The notes below the pieces were generated by a model. It did not search any database, was not told the origin of the DNA, and worked only from the letters and a program-made list of their open reading frames with translations. From positions 1 to 64,000 of the forward strand of contig JAJECX010000041.1 in assembly GCA_022821805.1 (NCBI GenBank): a DNA stretch of 64,000 nucleotides. The letters are read 5' to 3'. Positions 1 through 8,809 of the stretch are shown piece after piece (position 1 is the first letter of the stretch; each line of letters begins with the position of its first letter). Made by a program: the position numbers and the translations under genes. Origin of the DNA: Anaerolineae bacterium (GTDB lineage: Bacteria > Chloroflexota > Anaerolineae > Aggregatilineales > Phototrophicaceae).

Positions 1-240
1 TTCCTTATGCTCTCTTGACTATTCTGTATAGCTCGGCGGGTTGCCTCTGTCGTTGTGGCGCGAGGGTGAAGTATCTGTCCCATAATTCGTCCTTTTGCTC
101 ATTGGAAACAGTACCATTATAATCCAAGACCATACAACTAGCTACTAATTATCAGTGTAAAGGAATATAGGCTGAAACTCAAACATATTGGATTTGGGGG
201 AGGCAGCAATGATTGCCAAGCCAGCTGACCGGCGATGCGA

Positions 241-642
241 TTATGGGCGCGCCCAGTCAGGCAATTGCGCGTCCAGTTGAGCGAGCTCGGCGGCGGTGAT
301 GGGCCGAATTTCAGTATCGTGCAGATGGGTATCGCGATTCTCGACGATCAGGAAGCTCACATCGCGGGTGGCCACGAGATTGTGCCAGACGCCAGCCGGC
401 ACATTATAGATGGTTCCCGCCTTCATCTCAACCGCCTGCAGCGCGCCATAATCAGGGCGTGTAAAAAGCAAAGCCCGCCCGCGCAGCAGCACAAAGACTT
501 CATCGGTCTTATTGTGTCTTTCAATCTCGTCGAGGTTCTGTCTCTTGAAGAGCGGCTCCCAATTCAGCAGGGCGGCTTGCCAGCCTTCGGTGAACACCAG
601 GGGCGCGAAGCCTTCGCCCGCCCAATCATAGACTTCCAGCAT
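241..642 (-). CDS. Small cupin-domain protein
   Basis: This is a 133-residue single-domain cupin. The first cupin motif is seen around H43, E48 and G55 (RHNKTDEVFVLLRG). The second is around H87 (VPAGVWHNLV). These are the usual metal ligands of the beta-barrel, although the first motif has only one His. Such small cupins are often sugar isomerases, epimerase-like enzymes or sensors, and the exact reaction cannot be told. It lies immediately downstream of, and on the same strand as, the Gfo/Idh/MocA dehydrogenase (24 bp gap), so the two probably form one transcript in sugar or polyol catabolism. Confidence 0.75.
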   Translation of the reverse strand: MLEVYDWAGEGFAPLVFTEGWQAALLNWEPLFKRQNLDEIERHNKTDEVFVLLRGRALLFTRPDYGALQAVEMKAGTIYNVPAGVWHNLVATRDVSFLIVENRDTHLHDTEIRPITAAELAQLDAQLPDWARP

Positions 643-666
643 AGTTTGCGCTCCTAAAAGAATGCG

Positions 667-1677
667 CTATAGATAAATGACTTGGCCGCTGCGGCTGCTC
701 TCAAACGCGGCATCAATGATCTGCATATTAACCAAACCCTCAGCGCCGCCGGGATTCGGCCTAAGGTCTTCGCGGATACAGCCGATGAAATGCGCCATCT
801 GTCGGTCGTACATGATTTGCGGGCACTGCTCTTCGCGCACGGGCGGGAAACCGGGATCGATTGTCTTCACCGTCTCCGCCACGCGGTCGGGGACTTCCAG
901 CCGCGTCGGGAAGAGTTGGGCAAAGGCTTTGCTTCCGTAAAGCTGTGTGCTCGCCTCCGGACCGTCGGCATGGGGCCACCACCACCCGGATTCGACGATG
1001 GATGTGGCGCCGCCGGCCCAGTTGATCCAGAGGGCGCCGCTGTCATCGACATCGTAGTTGGTGTAATCGGTCGAGATCCGCGCGTAAACGCTGAGCGGCT
1101 GCGGATCGCCCAGGAAATAGCGCGCGACATCAATCGCGTGGACGCCCATATCCGCCAGCGCGCCGCCGCCCGCGTAGCGCGCCTCGACGAACCAGCCGCC
1201 GGGTCCCCAATTGACGTGTACGCCATAACCTTTGGTGCGCAGAATCTTTCCCAGTTTGCCGTCGTCGATCTGCTGTTTGATCCAGTTGACCTCTTCATCA
1301 AAGCGCCAGCAATGGGCGACCATCAGTTTTGCGCCTGATTGCTTGCTTGCTCGCAGCATGCGCTCGGCTTCCCGCGTATTCAGCGACATCGGCTTCTCGA
1401 CCATGACGTGGACGCGAGCCTCAAGGGCGGCAATGGCTTGGGGCGCGTGCAAATAATTGGGCGTGCTGACGATCAGGACGTCCACATCGCCAGCGCGCAA
1501 CAGTTCTTGGACAGTCGCGTACTGCCGGCTTATGTCAAATTGCGCCGCGTAATCCGCCATTGACGGGGACTGGTGATTGACAACAGCGACCAGATCGACG
1601 CCGTCGACGCTCTGCGCCGCTCGGGCATGTACGCGCGAGATATGTCCCGTTCCGCTGAAGGCGATTTTTAGAGTCAT
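667..1677 (-). CDS. Gfo/Idh/MocA family NAD(P)-dependent oxidoreductase
   Basis: The protein has 336 residues with an N-terminal Rossmann fold (GTGHIS at about residues 9-14). The EKP motif at 94-96 carries the conserved catalytic-region lysine, and a DMGVHAID segment follows at about 176-183. Family members oxidise or epimerise sugars and inositols. The start is placed at the ATG at 1677 because the nucleotide-binding strand begins right there. The 40 codons upstream in frame are low-quality and start near a repeat remnant. It is upstream of the cupin gene in the same direction and divergent from the AraM-like dehydrogenase. The substrate is unknown. Confidence 0.85.
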   Translation of the reverse strand: MTLKIAFSGTGHISRVHARAAQSVDGVDLVAVVNHQSPSMADYAAQFDISRQYATVQELLRAGDVDVLIVSTPNYLHAPQAIAALEARVHVMVEKPMSLNTREAERMLRASKQSGAKLMVAHCWRFDEEVNWIKQQIDDGKLGKILRTKGYGVHVNWGPGGWFVEARYAGGGALADMGVHAIDVARYFLGDPQPLSVYARISTDYTNYDVDDSGALWINWAGGATSIVESGWWWPHADGPEASTQLYGSKAFAQLFPTRLEVPDRVAETVKTIDPGFPPVREEQCPQIMYDRQMAHFIGCIREDLRPNPGGAEGLVNMQIIDAAFESSRSGQVIYL

Positions 1678-2165
1678 GTTTTTTCTATCCCCACGCTCGT
1701 CTCCTCCCCCAAAACATTTTGAGGATTGGACAGTTTTCGTCAAGCTGGAATACGCCACTAGGTCTTCATTTATTGGGGCTCTTTTTGGGCGGCTCACAGG
1801 GTCGCGTAGACACTAACCGTCAGTCGCCCCTACGCTTCTCGTCAAATTGGCGCTCGAGACTGTTGACCAGCCGCACTCTACGGCAATTGTATTAGACCTG
1901 AGGCGCCCGCAGCGAAAGCATTAGGATGGGGAGCGTAATCGCGATTCTTTGAGTTCGGGTGAAGAGTTCTATGACCTCGAAGTTTACTGCTCTCGATCTA
2001 TAGACAACAACCTCAACAAGTTCTGTTTGTTTTCGCTATACTGTGACCAGCGCGAAATCCGCAACTTGGCATTTCTCTCAGCCCAGGGTGTATCCCAGGC
2101 GGTTGCTCACAACATACTGAATGCGCGCGGAATTGTACAGGCTAACTGGCAAATGAGGATGACGT
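1678..2165. other. Intergenic region between divergent dehydrogenase genes
   Basis: No convincing gene is seen. At about 1799-1835 there is a copy of the module GTCGCGTAGACAC followed by half of the palindromic repeat ending CGCCCCTAC. Both belong to repeat families found throughout the window. A short open frame from 1949 has no family features and overlaps the next gene. The region must hold the promoters of both flanking genes, but no clear -35/-10 pair was recognised. Confidence 0.5.
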
Positions 2166-3209
2166 ATGCAGAACAGCGCTGGCTTCACCACGATCTTCGG
2201 ACGCAACCTGATCGGCGAATTGCCGAACTTCGTTCATCAGCCCTACCTGGTGGTGACGATGCCCGACCTTTGGGACCTGTTTTCTCATCACTTTGATGAC
2301 AATCTGGCTGGTCCTTACCTCGTCTCGACGATTGATGGCGACGAGCTAAAGGAAGAAGTCGCGACGCTGCCGCACTGCAATTGCATCATCGGGCTGGGCG
2401 GCGGGCAGGCGCTGGATGTCGCCAAATACTTCGCCTGGACATTGCGGCTGCCGCTGTTTCAGGTTCCAACTTCGATGTCGGTCAACGCCGCTTTTGGGCA
2501 TCGCACGGGCTTGCGCTTCGGCGGCAACGTGCGTTATCTCGGCTGGGCGGTACCGGAAGCGGTTTATGTTGATTACGATGTGATCCAAAACGCGCCGCCG
2601 GTCGTCAATCGAAGCGGTATTTGCGAGATCCTATGCTATCACACGGGTCATGCCGATTGGCGGCTGGCGCATGCGCGCGGCAAGACCGAAGACAAATGGC
2701 CCTACGACCAGGAATTGGTTGATGAAGCATCGGCGGTAATGGCGACGGTGATGGACGCGCTGGACGATATTCGCGAAGTCAATGAGAAGGGCATCCGCAC
2801 ATTGATGACGGCGAACCGTTGGGGCGGGGCGGCATTCCACAACGCCGGCTGGAATCCGCGGCATATTGAAGGCGCCGACCACTTCTTGTTCTACGCGCTG
2901 GAGTATTACACCGGGAAGAAATTCATCCATGGGCAGCCGGTCTGCCTTGGCATTTATGTCGGCTCGCTGCTGCATGATGACAAGCCGAAGGAGATGCTCG
3001 CCGCCATCGTGCGCGCCGGCGTCGATATTCGGCCGGCGGCGATGGGCATCAGTTGGGACGATGTGACCCACGCGCTGGTCAACATGCGCCAGTTTGTGCG
3101 GCAGGCGGGCTTGTGGTACGGCATCTTCCACGAAGCCGAGATCGACGAAGCCTTCGCCGCGAAAGTGTGCGATAATGTCGAAGCGGCTTACGAGGGGGTG
3201 ACGCTTTGA
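2166..3209 (+). CDS. AraM/glycerol-1-phosphate dehydrogenase-like iron-type dehydrogenase
   Basis: The 347-residue protein belongs to the metal-dependent dehydroquinate-synthase/alcohol-dehydrogenase fold. It shows the NAD-binding GGGQALDVAKY (78-88), PTSMS (101-105), and a HF...HGQPVCLG region with probable metal ligands H239 and H255. The segment SGICEILCYHTGHADW aligns with the AraM/G1P-dehydrogenase motif in which an Asp ligand precedes 'TAxxDW'. Here that Asp is Glu (E154). The start has a GAGGA ribosome site 5-9 bases upstream. It is followed 48 bp later by the DegT aminotransferase, so the pair may oxidise and then aminate a polyol or sugar. The substrate is not established. Confidence 0.75.
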   Translation: MQNSAGFTTIFGRNLIGELPNFVHQPYLVVTMPDLWDLFSHHFDDNLAGPYLVSTIDGDELKEEVATLPHCNCIIGLGGGQALDVAKYFAWTLRLPLFQVPTSMSVNAAFGHRTGLRFGGNVRYLGWAVPEAVYVDYDVIQNAPPVVNRSGICEILCYHTGHADWRLAHARGKTEDKWPYDQELVDEASAVMATVMDALDDIREVNEKGIRTLMTANRWGGAAFHNAGWNPRHIEGADHFLFYALEYYTGKKFIHGQPVCLGIYVGSLLHDDKPKEMLAAIVRAGVDIRPAAMGISWDDVTHALVNMRQFVRQAGLWYGIFHEAEIDEAFAAKVCDNVEAAYEGVTL

Positions 3210-3257
3210 TCTTGCCAATCGTACTCGCCTGCTCAGCGTCGCCATAGGAAAACCAAT

Positions 3258-4484
3258 ATGCCAAAACTTGCCATCCTCGGCGGTACACCCGCCAAGACCA
3301 AGCCCTTCCCCGTCTGGCCCATCTACGACGACCGCGAACGCGAAGCGCTGAACGAGGTGCTCGAGAGCGGCGTCTGGTGGCGGACGCCGGGCACGAAGAC
3401 GCTGGCTTTTGAGCAGGAGTTCGCCGCTTATCATCAGGCGAAGCACGGCATCGCCGTCACCAACGGGACACACGCGCTTGAGGTTGCGCTGGCGGCGATG
3501 GGCATCGGCAGCGGCGATGAGGTCATCGCGCCAAATGCCACCTTTGTCGCTACGGCGAGCGCGGTTCTCTTCGCCGGCGCCCTGCCGGTGTTGGTCGATG
3601 TCAGCGCCGACAGCTACTGCATCGATCCCGAACTGGCGGAGGCGGCGATAACGGAGAATACGAAGGCGATCATCGCCGTGCATATGGGCGGGCGACCGGC
3701 CGATCTCGATCAGCTTAGGACGGTGTCTGATAAGCACGGCATATTACTGTTGGAAGACGCGGCGCACGCCCACGGCAGCGAGTGGCGCGGGCGCAAAGTG
3801 GGCAGTTTTGGCATCGGCGGCGCCTTCAGTTTTCAGGCGAGCAAGACGATGACCGCTGGCGAGGGCGGCATGATCATCAGCAACGATGACGATTTCGAGC
3901 GGCTGGCCCGGTCGACGCATGATTGCGGCCGCCGGCCGGGCGAATGGTTTTATGACCACTTCATTTATGGCTCAAATTATCGGCTCAGCGAATGGCAGGG
4001 CGCAGTATTGCTGGCGCAGTTGACGCGGCTTGATGAGCAGACCAGCCGCCGCCATCAGATGGGTCGCATGCTGGATCGCCTGCTGAGCGAGATTCCGGGC
4101 ATCTCGCCGCAGTCTCACGATAGTCGCATCACGCGCAACGGACAGTACGCTTATATCTTCCACTATGACAAGCGCGCCTTCAGCGGAGTCGAAACCTTGC
4201 GATTTGTCGAGGCGCTGGAGGCGGAAGGCATCCCGACGCAAGCACCCTATCCGCCGCTGCACAAACTGGATTTGTTCACCAGCGGCGCTTATCGCGACCG
4301 GCTGAGCGGCGCGCAGGCGGCGGCGCAGCATGATTTTCTCGAAGACGCCTTTCCCAACTCGGAGCGCGAGGCTTGGGAGACGGTCTGGATCACGCAGAAC
4401 GCGCTGCTGGGCGATGAAGAGGATATGGGCGAAATTGGCGCCGCCATCCTAAAGATTCAGAAAAACGCGCGCGACTTGCTCTAG
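3258..4484 (+). CDS. DegT/DnrJ/EryC1/StrS family aminotransferase
   Basis: This is a 408-residue PLP-dependent sugar or cyclitol aminotransferase. The PLP lysine is K196 in SFQASKTMTAGEGG, the pyridine-binding Asp is in EDAAHAHG (D167), and TNGTHAL (68-74) contacts the phosphate. Length is typical of the family. Most relatives make amino sugars or aminocyclitols from ketosugars. Being next to an AraM-like dehydrogenase suggests the ketone is produced by that neighbour, either for synthesis of an aminated polyol or, run in reverse, for its breakdown. Direction cannot be decided from sequence. Confidence 0.88.
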   Translation: MPKLAILGGTPAKTKPFPVWPIYDDREREALNEVLESGVWWRTPGTKTLAFEQEFAAYHQAKHGIAVTNGTHALEVALAAMGIGSGDEVIAPNATFVATASAVLFAGALPVLVDVSADSYCIDPELAEAAITENTKAIIAVHMGGRPADLDQLRTVSDKHGILLLEDAAHAHGSEWRGRKVGSFGIGGAFSFQASKTMTAGEGGMIISNDDDFERLARSTHDCGRRPGEWFYDHFIYGSNYRLSEWQGAVLLAQLTRLDEQTSRRHQMGRMLDRLLSEIPGISPQSHDSRITRNGQYAYIFHYDKRAFSGVETLRFVEALEAEGIPTQAPYPPLHKLDLFTSGAYRDRLSGAQAAAQHDFLEDAFPNSEREAWETVWITQNALLGDEEDMGEIGAAILKIQKNARDLL

Positions 4485-4594
4485 GCGCGTTTGCCCCAAT
4501 TCATTTGCGAAACCGCGCGCATTCCAGCGCGCCGCCGCGCCCATTGCGGTAAAATCCCAACTTGCGTTGTTAGAGTCTTTGGAAGGGGAACGGA

Positions 4595-5410
4595 ATGAGA
4601 ATCTTGATCATGTGCGATATGGAAGGCGTGAGCGGCATCGTCAACTGGGATCAGGTTGGGGGCGGCAAGGCCGGTTACCCCGAAGGGCGCAAGCTATATA
4701 CAGCCGAAGTGAATGCGGCGGTGCGCGGCGCGGCGCGGGCGGGCGCGACGGAAATCATCGTCATCGACGGGCATAACGCCGGGGGCGACTGGCGCTACAA
4801 CTCGCTTTACAAAGACATGCTTGACCCCGCCTGCGAATATGTGGCGCATCATACCTGGACCGATTACCGGGCGCCGCTGGAAGCGGGCGTGGACGCCTGC
4901 CTGATGGTCGGCTATCACGCGCGCAACAATACGCCGGATGGCGTCTTGGCGCATACCATTTCATCGGCGCAATGCCGCAATCTCTGGTTCAACGACGAAC
5001 TGGTGGGCGAGGTCGGCGTTAACGCTGCGCTATGCGGGCATTACGGTACGCCGGCGCTGCTGATCACCGGTGATGTCGCGGTCTGCCGGGAAGCGACCGC
5101 CTTGCTCGGCGGCGGGCTGACGACGGTGGCGGTCAAGCGCGGACTTTCGAAGTATTCGGCGCGCCAGATCGCCCCGCAGCGCGCTCGCGAAATGATAGAG
5201 GAGGGCGCTTATCAGGCGCTGCAGGATTTGCGCGCGGTCGAGCCGTATGCGCCGGCGTCGCCGGTGACGATCACGGTTGAATTCGGGCACTACGACACGA
5301 TGATGAATTACAAGCCGCGCGAGGATGTGGAGTTGGATCAGCCAGCGCAGAAGATGTACAGCCGCGCCGACACCTGGATGGAAGCCTGGGACAAGGTCTG
5401 GCCCTTCTAA
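4595..5410 (+). CDS. M55 family (DppA-like) D-aminopeptidase
   Basis: The protein has 271 residues, the usual size of DppA-type zinc aminopeptidases that form a self-compartmentalising ring and cleave D-amino-acid peptides. The metal-site motif CDMEGVSGI gives D8 and E10. Further probable ligands are H60 (IDGHNAGG), H108 (GYHARN) and an acidic residue near 135-139. There is a GGAAGGGGAACGG purine-rich site just before the ATG. The gene follows the DegT gene by 110 bp and precedes a sugar-type ABC importer and an M20 peptidase, so this locus may process amide- or peptide-linked substrates. Confidence 0.85.
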   Translation: MRILIMCDMEGVSGIVNWDQVGGGKAGYPEGRKLYTAEVNAAVRGAARAGATEIIVIDGHNAGGDWRYNSLYKDMLDPACEYVAHHTWTDYRAPLEAGVDACLMVGYHARNNTPDGVLAHTISSAQCRNLWFNDELVGEVGVNAALCGHYGTPALLITGDVAVCREATALLGGGLTTVAVKRGLSKYSARQIAPQRAREMIEEGAYQALQDLRAVEPYAPASPVTITVEFGHYDTMMNYKPREDVELDQPAQKMYSRADTWMEAWDKVWPF

Positions 5411-5493
5411 GCCCCTATCTCCCGGACCATGTCGCCGTCTCTATGGCGAACATGCCAAAATGAACAAAGAGGAGTGGTCGTTCACGTATTCTG

Positions 5494-5907
5494 TTACTCG
5501 CTTCTACGCCAATCTTCGCTCTTGATTGGGAGCATTGCGAAATCCGAGTCAGCTGTCACTACAACGGCGTTCAGGCGCTGAGCCAAGGAGGCGATCAGCA
5601 AGTCAACATCGGAGAATTGTCTACCATGATTGCGCATGGTAGCCCACAATTGGGCGGCCGCTTGCCAATCCTCATTGATCAGCGCCACGTGATCCATCAA
5701 GGGAATTAACTCTTCTTGGAAAAAACGCATTTTGCGCGTGGCCTTGACTTTGAGCAAGCCACGCGAAACTTCATATCGTACCGGATCGCATAAGCCCAGA
5801 ACATTGCCCGCTTCGCTGGCCTGGGTGAGGCGCGCGAGCACTTGCGGGTGACGCCGAATGCGGTCAGCAATGACGTTGGTGTCCAGAATGCAAGTCACTG
5901 GGTCCAC
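5494..5907 (-). CDS. PIN-domain VapC-type toxin ribonuclease
   Basis: This 137-residue PIN domain has all four acidic positions: D9 (ILDTNV), E46 (RYEVSRG), D100/D102 (FSDVDLLIA) and D120/D122 (TADSDF). VapC proteins are Mg-dependent site-specific RNases held in check by a co-expressed antitoxin. The ATG overlaps the end of the upstream small gene by 13 bp, which is the standard toxin-antitoxin order. The pair lies between catabolic genes and in opposite orientation to them, consistent with independent acquisition. Confidence 0.85.
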   Translation of the reverse strand: MDPVTCILDTNVIADRIRRHPQVLARLTQASEAGNVLGLCDPVRYEVSRGLLKVKATRKMRFFQEELIPLMDHVALINEDWQAAAQLWATMRNHGRQFSDVDLLIASLAQRLNAVVVTADSDFAMLPIKSEDWRRSE

Positions 5908-6143
5908 TCGGACTCATCCCAGGCTTCAATGTAGTCTTCAGTCATTGCAGCTGTCATCTCGTCGAGCTGCGCTTGAGTCAAGCCATCGGCCAGCGAATCC
6001 ATGGCCGCATTGAGACGCCGCGTCCTTTCTTTTGGTGTCAACGGAGTTGATTTTCCCGGGAGTTCGTCAATATGCTTGCGCAAAAGCTGGCGCTCATTGT
6101 CACTCAGTTCGGCGACGGCGCGCAAAATCTCTTCAAAGACCAC
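5895..6143 (-). CDS. Putative antitoxin partner of the PIN toxin
   Basis: The 82-residue acidic, mostly helical protein is encoded directly upstream of, and overlapping, the PIN-domain gene. No AbrB, RHH or Phd motif is obvious. The sequence (ELSDNERQLLRKHIDEL near the N-terminus, acidic EDYIEAWDESEW at the C-terminus) fits the uncharacterised addiction-module antitoxins that pair with PIN RNases, where the acidic tail blocks the active site. Function is inferred from position and size. A GGAGG-type ribosome site precedes the ATG. Confidence 0.65.
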   Translation of the reverse strand: MVFEEILRAVAELSDNERQLLRKHIDELPGKSTPLTPKERTRRLNAAMDSLADGLTQAQLDEMTAAMTEDYIEAWDESEWTQ

Positions 6144-6374
6144 CTTAACCTCCTGCTAGTGACCTGCTGTAGCCCAGTCAAAATGATGATTCAGCAAAGC
6201 TATTATAGTCGAAGCGCTCCCTTGATGACCACAGGCCAAGCATTGTCTCGCGTCTCCCCCAATTTGTGGCGGATTCAGGCGAAGCTAGTAAACTTAAGTC
6301 TGATGCTTTCAGGACGGACGAAGGCATCTGCAGTTCGTTCCGATTGTTCAATGTTCTGTGAAAGGAATTTACCA

Positions 6375-7697
6375 ATGAAGTTCAGATTTGTGTTTGTCCT
6401 TTTGATTGTCGCTCTCGCTATTTCGAGTTTTAGCGCGCTTGCGCAAGACCCGATCGAAGAGTGGGCGGCTGGCATCAAGGATGCCTATGGCGGCACGGAA
6501 ATCACCGTGGCGGTCGCCTCCCATCCCTCGATTGAAGCCTTCAAGACGATGATCCCGCGCTTCGAGGAATTGACGGGTATCTCGGTCACGCTCGACGAAA
6601 TGGAAGAGGGTCAGTTGAGTCAGCGGCGTTTGCTGGAAGTCTCGGCTGAATCCGCCAGTTATGACGCGATGATGATCGCCATCGAATGGAGCCCCCAAGT
6701 GGCGCAAAGTGGATACGCCGTGCCACTGGAACCCTGGATCGAATCCGACATCACCCCCGACTGGTTCAATTACGAGGATATCTTGCAGGCTTATCGCGAT
6801 ATGTTCCTCTGGGAAGACGGCATGCACTACGGCATCCCCTTCGCCGGCGAGACCGTCTTCATGTTCTATCGCGAGGATCTGCTGGAGGAGCATGGCATTG
6901 CCGTGCCGACGACCTTCGCGGAAGTGATGGAAGCGGCAAAATACTTCAGCGAGAACGTCGATGGCGTGGATGGCATCTCTTATCGCGCTCGGCTGGGTTG
7001 GGAGTTCACCTATATGTGGTCGATCTTCCTGGCGCCATTCGGCGGCATGATGGTTGATCCGGAGACGGGCGAAGTCGCGCTGGATTCGCCGGGCACGGTC
7101 GCCTCGCTCGAATACGTGCGCGATCTTTGGCAATATGGCCCGGTTGGCGTTGAGTCCTTCTCCTTCCCCGAAGCCTGGGACGCCTTCATGCTGGGCCGCG
7201 CCGCCATCATGATTGAGGCATCAGCGGCCGCGCCCGAAGTGGAGAATCCGGATAAATCGCTGGTCGCCGGCATGACCGGCTACAGCAAGCTGCCCGCGGG
7301 TCCCGCCGGCGCCTATTCCGGCGTTTGGGGCTGGTCCTTCGCGATGATGGATGACTCGGAAGTGAAAGAAGCGACCTGGGCATTTATCGCTTATCTGACC
7401 AGCGAAGGCTTGCAAGCCGACTACTTGGCCAATGGCGGCATCGTCTCGCGGCAATCGGCTTTGGGCGATCCCGATTTGCAAGCGGCGAACCCCTATTACC
7501 AGGCGACGCTGGACGCGCTTGGTCAAGCGGCCGACTTGGGCGCTGAGGGCTTGGCGGTTGTATTGCCATCGCCGAAGTGGAGCCAAGTCAGCAGCATCAT
7601 GGGCACGGAAGGCGGGCGCGCCTTCATCGGCGAGATTACGGTCGAAGAAGCGGTGGCCAGTATGCAGGCGCAGGTTTCGGAAGCGCTGGCGGAGTGA
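6375..7697 (+). CDS. ABC transporter substrate-binding protein (carbohydrate family 1)
   Basis: The 440-residue exported binding protein has a Sec signal (KFR then a hydrophobic stretch ending SALAQ, likely cleavage after A23). The mature part begins DPIEEW and contains the family-1 solute-binding pattern TEITVAVASHPSIEAFKTM, a WEDGMHYGIPF hinge region and a C-terminal WSQVSSIMG segment. The start at 6375 is chosen for its AAAGGA site and signal peptide. The 101 in-frame codons upstream are not protein-like. It is followed by two cognate permeases, together an importer for a sugar, oligosaccharide or glycerol-phosphate-like compound. No ATPase gene is nearby. Confidence 0.9.
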   Translation: MKFRFVFVLLIVALAISSFSALAQDPIEEWAAGIKDAYGGTEITVAVASHPSIEAFKTMIPRFEELTGISVTLDEMEEGQLSQRRLLEVSAESASYDAMMIAIEWSPQVAQSGYAVPLEPWIESDITPDWFNYEDILQAYRDMFLWEDGMHYGIPFAGETVFMFYREDLLEEHGIAVPTTFAEVMEAAKYFSENVDGVDGISYRARLGWEFTYMWSIFLAPFGGMMVDPETGEVALDSPGTVASLEYVRDLWQYGPVGVESFSFPEAWDAFMLGRAAIMIEASAAAPEVENPDKSLVAGMTGYSKLPAGPAGAYSGVWGWSFAMMDDSEVKEATWAFIAYLTSEGLQADYLANGGIVSRQSALGDPDLQAANPYYQATLDALGQAADLGAEGLAVVLPSPKWSQVSSIMGTEGGRAFIGEITVEEAVASMQAQVSEALAE

Positions 7698-7702
7698 TTT
7701 CT

Positions 7703-7880
7703 ACCCCATCCCCCGGCCCCTTCCCCGAAGTATCAGGGAAGGGGAGACCTGTGCAGAGCGCATGGCTTCGTGAAGCTAGACAAACGTAAGAACGCAGCCC
7801 CTCCCTCATTTGCGCCGCGTAGGGTCGCGTGGACACAGACCCGGCGACACTGGCGGTCGGGGAGGGGTTTGGGGTGGGGG
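7703..7880. repeat. GC-rich palindromic repeat, family A (with nested module)
   Basis: The region between the binding-protein gene and the first permease contains two hairpin halves: CCCCTTCCCC...GGGAAGGGG (7720-7745) and CCCCTCCC...GGGGAGGGG (7798-7867), ending in GGGGTGGGGG. The second carries a variant of the nested module (GTCGCGTGGACACAGACC). The same layout recurs at seven other places in the window. Confidence 0.8.
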
Positions 7881-7906
7881 ATTCCGGAAATCGACTGGAC
7901 GAATCT

Positions 7907-8809
7907 ATGAGTGGCAACAGGATTGGGCGCAGGCGCCGACCGCCGTGGCTGGCGCCGGCTTTGCTCATTATTCCAGCTTTCCTGGTGGTATTCGCGCTAG
8001 CGGCTTATAGCGCTGTCTGGCTGCTGCAGTTGAGCATGGTCAAGCTGACCTTCGGCGATCCTTTCCGCACCGCCGAGTGGGCCGGCTTGGAGAATTACCA
8101 GTGGCTGCTCTTCAACGAGTTCACCACCTTCTGGGCGTCGCTGCGCGTCACTGCCGTTTATGTCGTTGGCACGCTGGCGCCGGAATTGGTCATCGGCTTT
8201 TTGATCGCGCTGCTGCTCAATCGCAAGATGCGCGGCAACTCGATCTTCACCGCCGCCCTGATCATCCCTATGGTGCTGATGCCATCGATGGTGGGCATGG
8301 TCGGGCGGCTATACTTTTCTCCCTACGGCTTGATCAATTACTTCACCGAGTCGCTCACAGGCATACGGCATAACTGGTACGGCGCTGACCTGGCTTTATG
8401 GGCGGCGGTGCTGGTTGATATCTGGGAATGGACGCCCTTCTTCATCCTGATCTTGCTGGCTGGATTGCAAACGCTGCCGGTGGAGCCTTTTGAGGCGGCG
8501 CGGGTTGATGGCGCGTCGCGATTGCAATCCTTCGTCCATCTCACCTTGCCGCTGATGCTGCCCTTGATTATGACGACGCTGATCCTGCGCTTGATGGATG
8601 TGCTGCGTCTCTTTGATGTCATTTTTGTCATGTTCGGCGGCGGACCTGGCACCGCGACAACGACGCTGCCGCTCTATATCTATCGCACGACCTTGATCCA
8701 GCGCGATGTCGGGCGCGGCTCAGCCGCCAGCGTGATGCTCATCATCATCATCGTCTCGCTGACGGTCCTCTTGATTAAGCTGCGCGACCGCATCCGCTAT
8801 GAGGCATAG
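7907..8809 (+). CDS. ABC transporter permease, MalF/UgpA type
   Basis: The 300-residue inner-membrane permease has six predicted transmembrane stretches, starting with LAPALLIIPAFLVVFALAAY. The EAA loop EPFEAARVDGASRLQSF docks the ATPase. The start is set at the ATG at 7907 (MSGNRIGRRRRPPW). The longer frame from 7829 would read through the GC-rich repeat. It overlaps the next permease gene by about 11 bp, so the two are translationally coupled. Confidence 0.92.
   Translation: MSGNRIGRRRRPPWLAPALLIIPAFLVVFALAAYSAVWLLQLSMVKLTFGDPFRTAEWAGLENYQWLLFNEFTTFWASLRVTAVYVVGTLAPELVIGFLIALLLNRKMRGNSIFTAALIIPMVLMPSMVGMVGRLYFSPYGLINYFTESLTGIRHNWYGADLALWAAVLVDIWEWTPFFILILLAGLQTLPVEPFEAARVDGASRLQSFVHLTLPLMLPLIMTTLILRLMDVLRLFDVIFVMFGGGPGTATTTLPLYIYRTTLIQRDVGRGSAASVMLIIIIVSLTVLLIKLRDRIRYEA

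Noticed and set aside
1949..2296. 115-codon frame upstream of the AraM-like gene
   Set aside because: No family resemblance and it overlaps the real start by 130 bp in another frame.
2631..3737. 368-codon open frame antisense to the dehydrogenase and aminotransferase genes
   Set aside because: It spans the boundary of two well-supported genes and has no recognisable domain.
6072..6374. 101-codon N-terminal extension of the sugar-binding protein
   Set aside because: It overlaps the antitoxin gene on the other strand and would bury the signal peptide.
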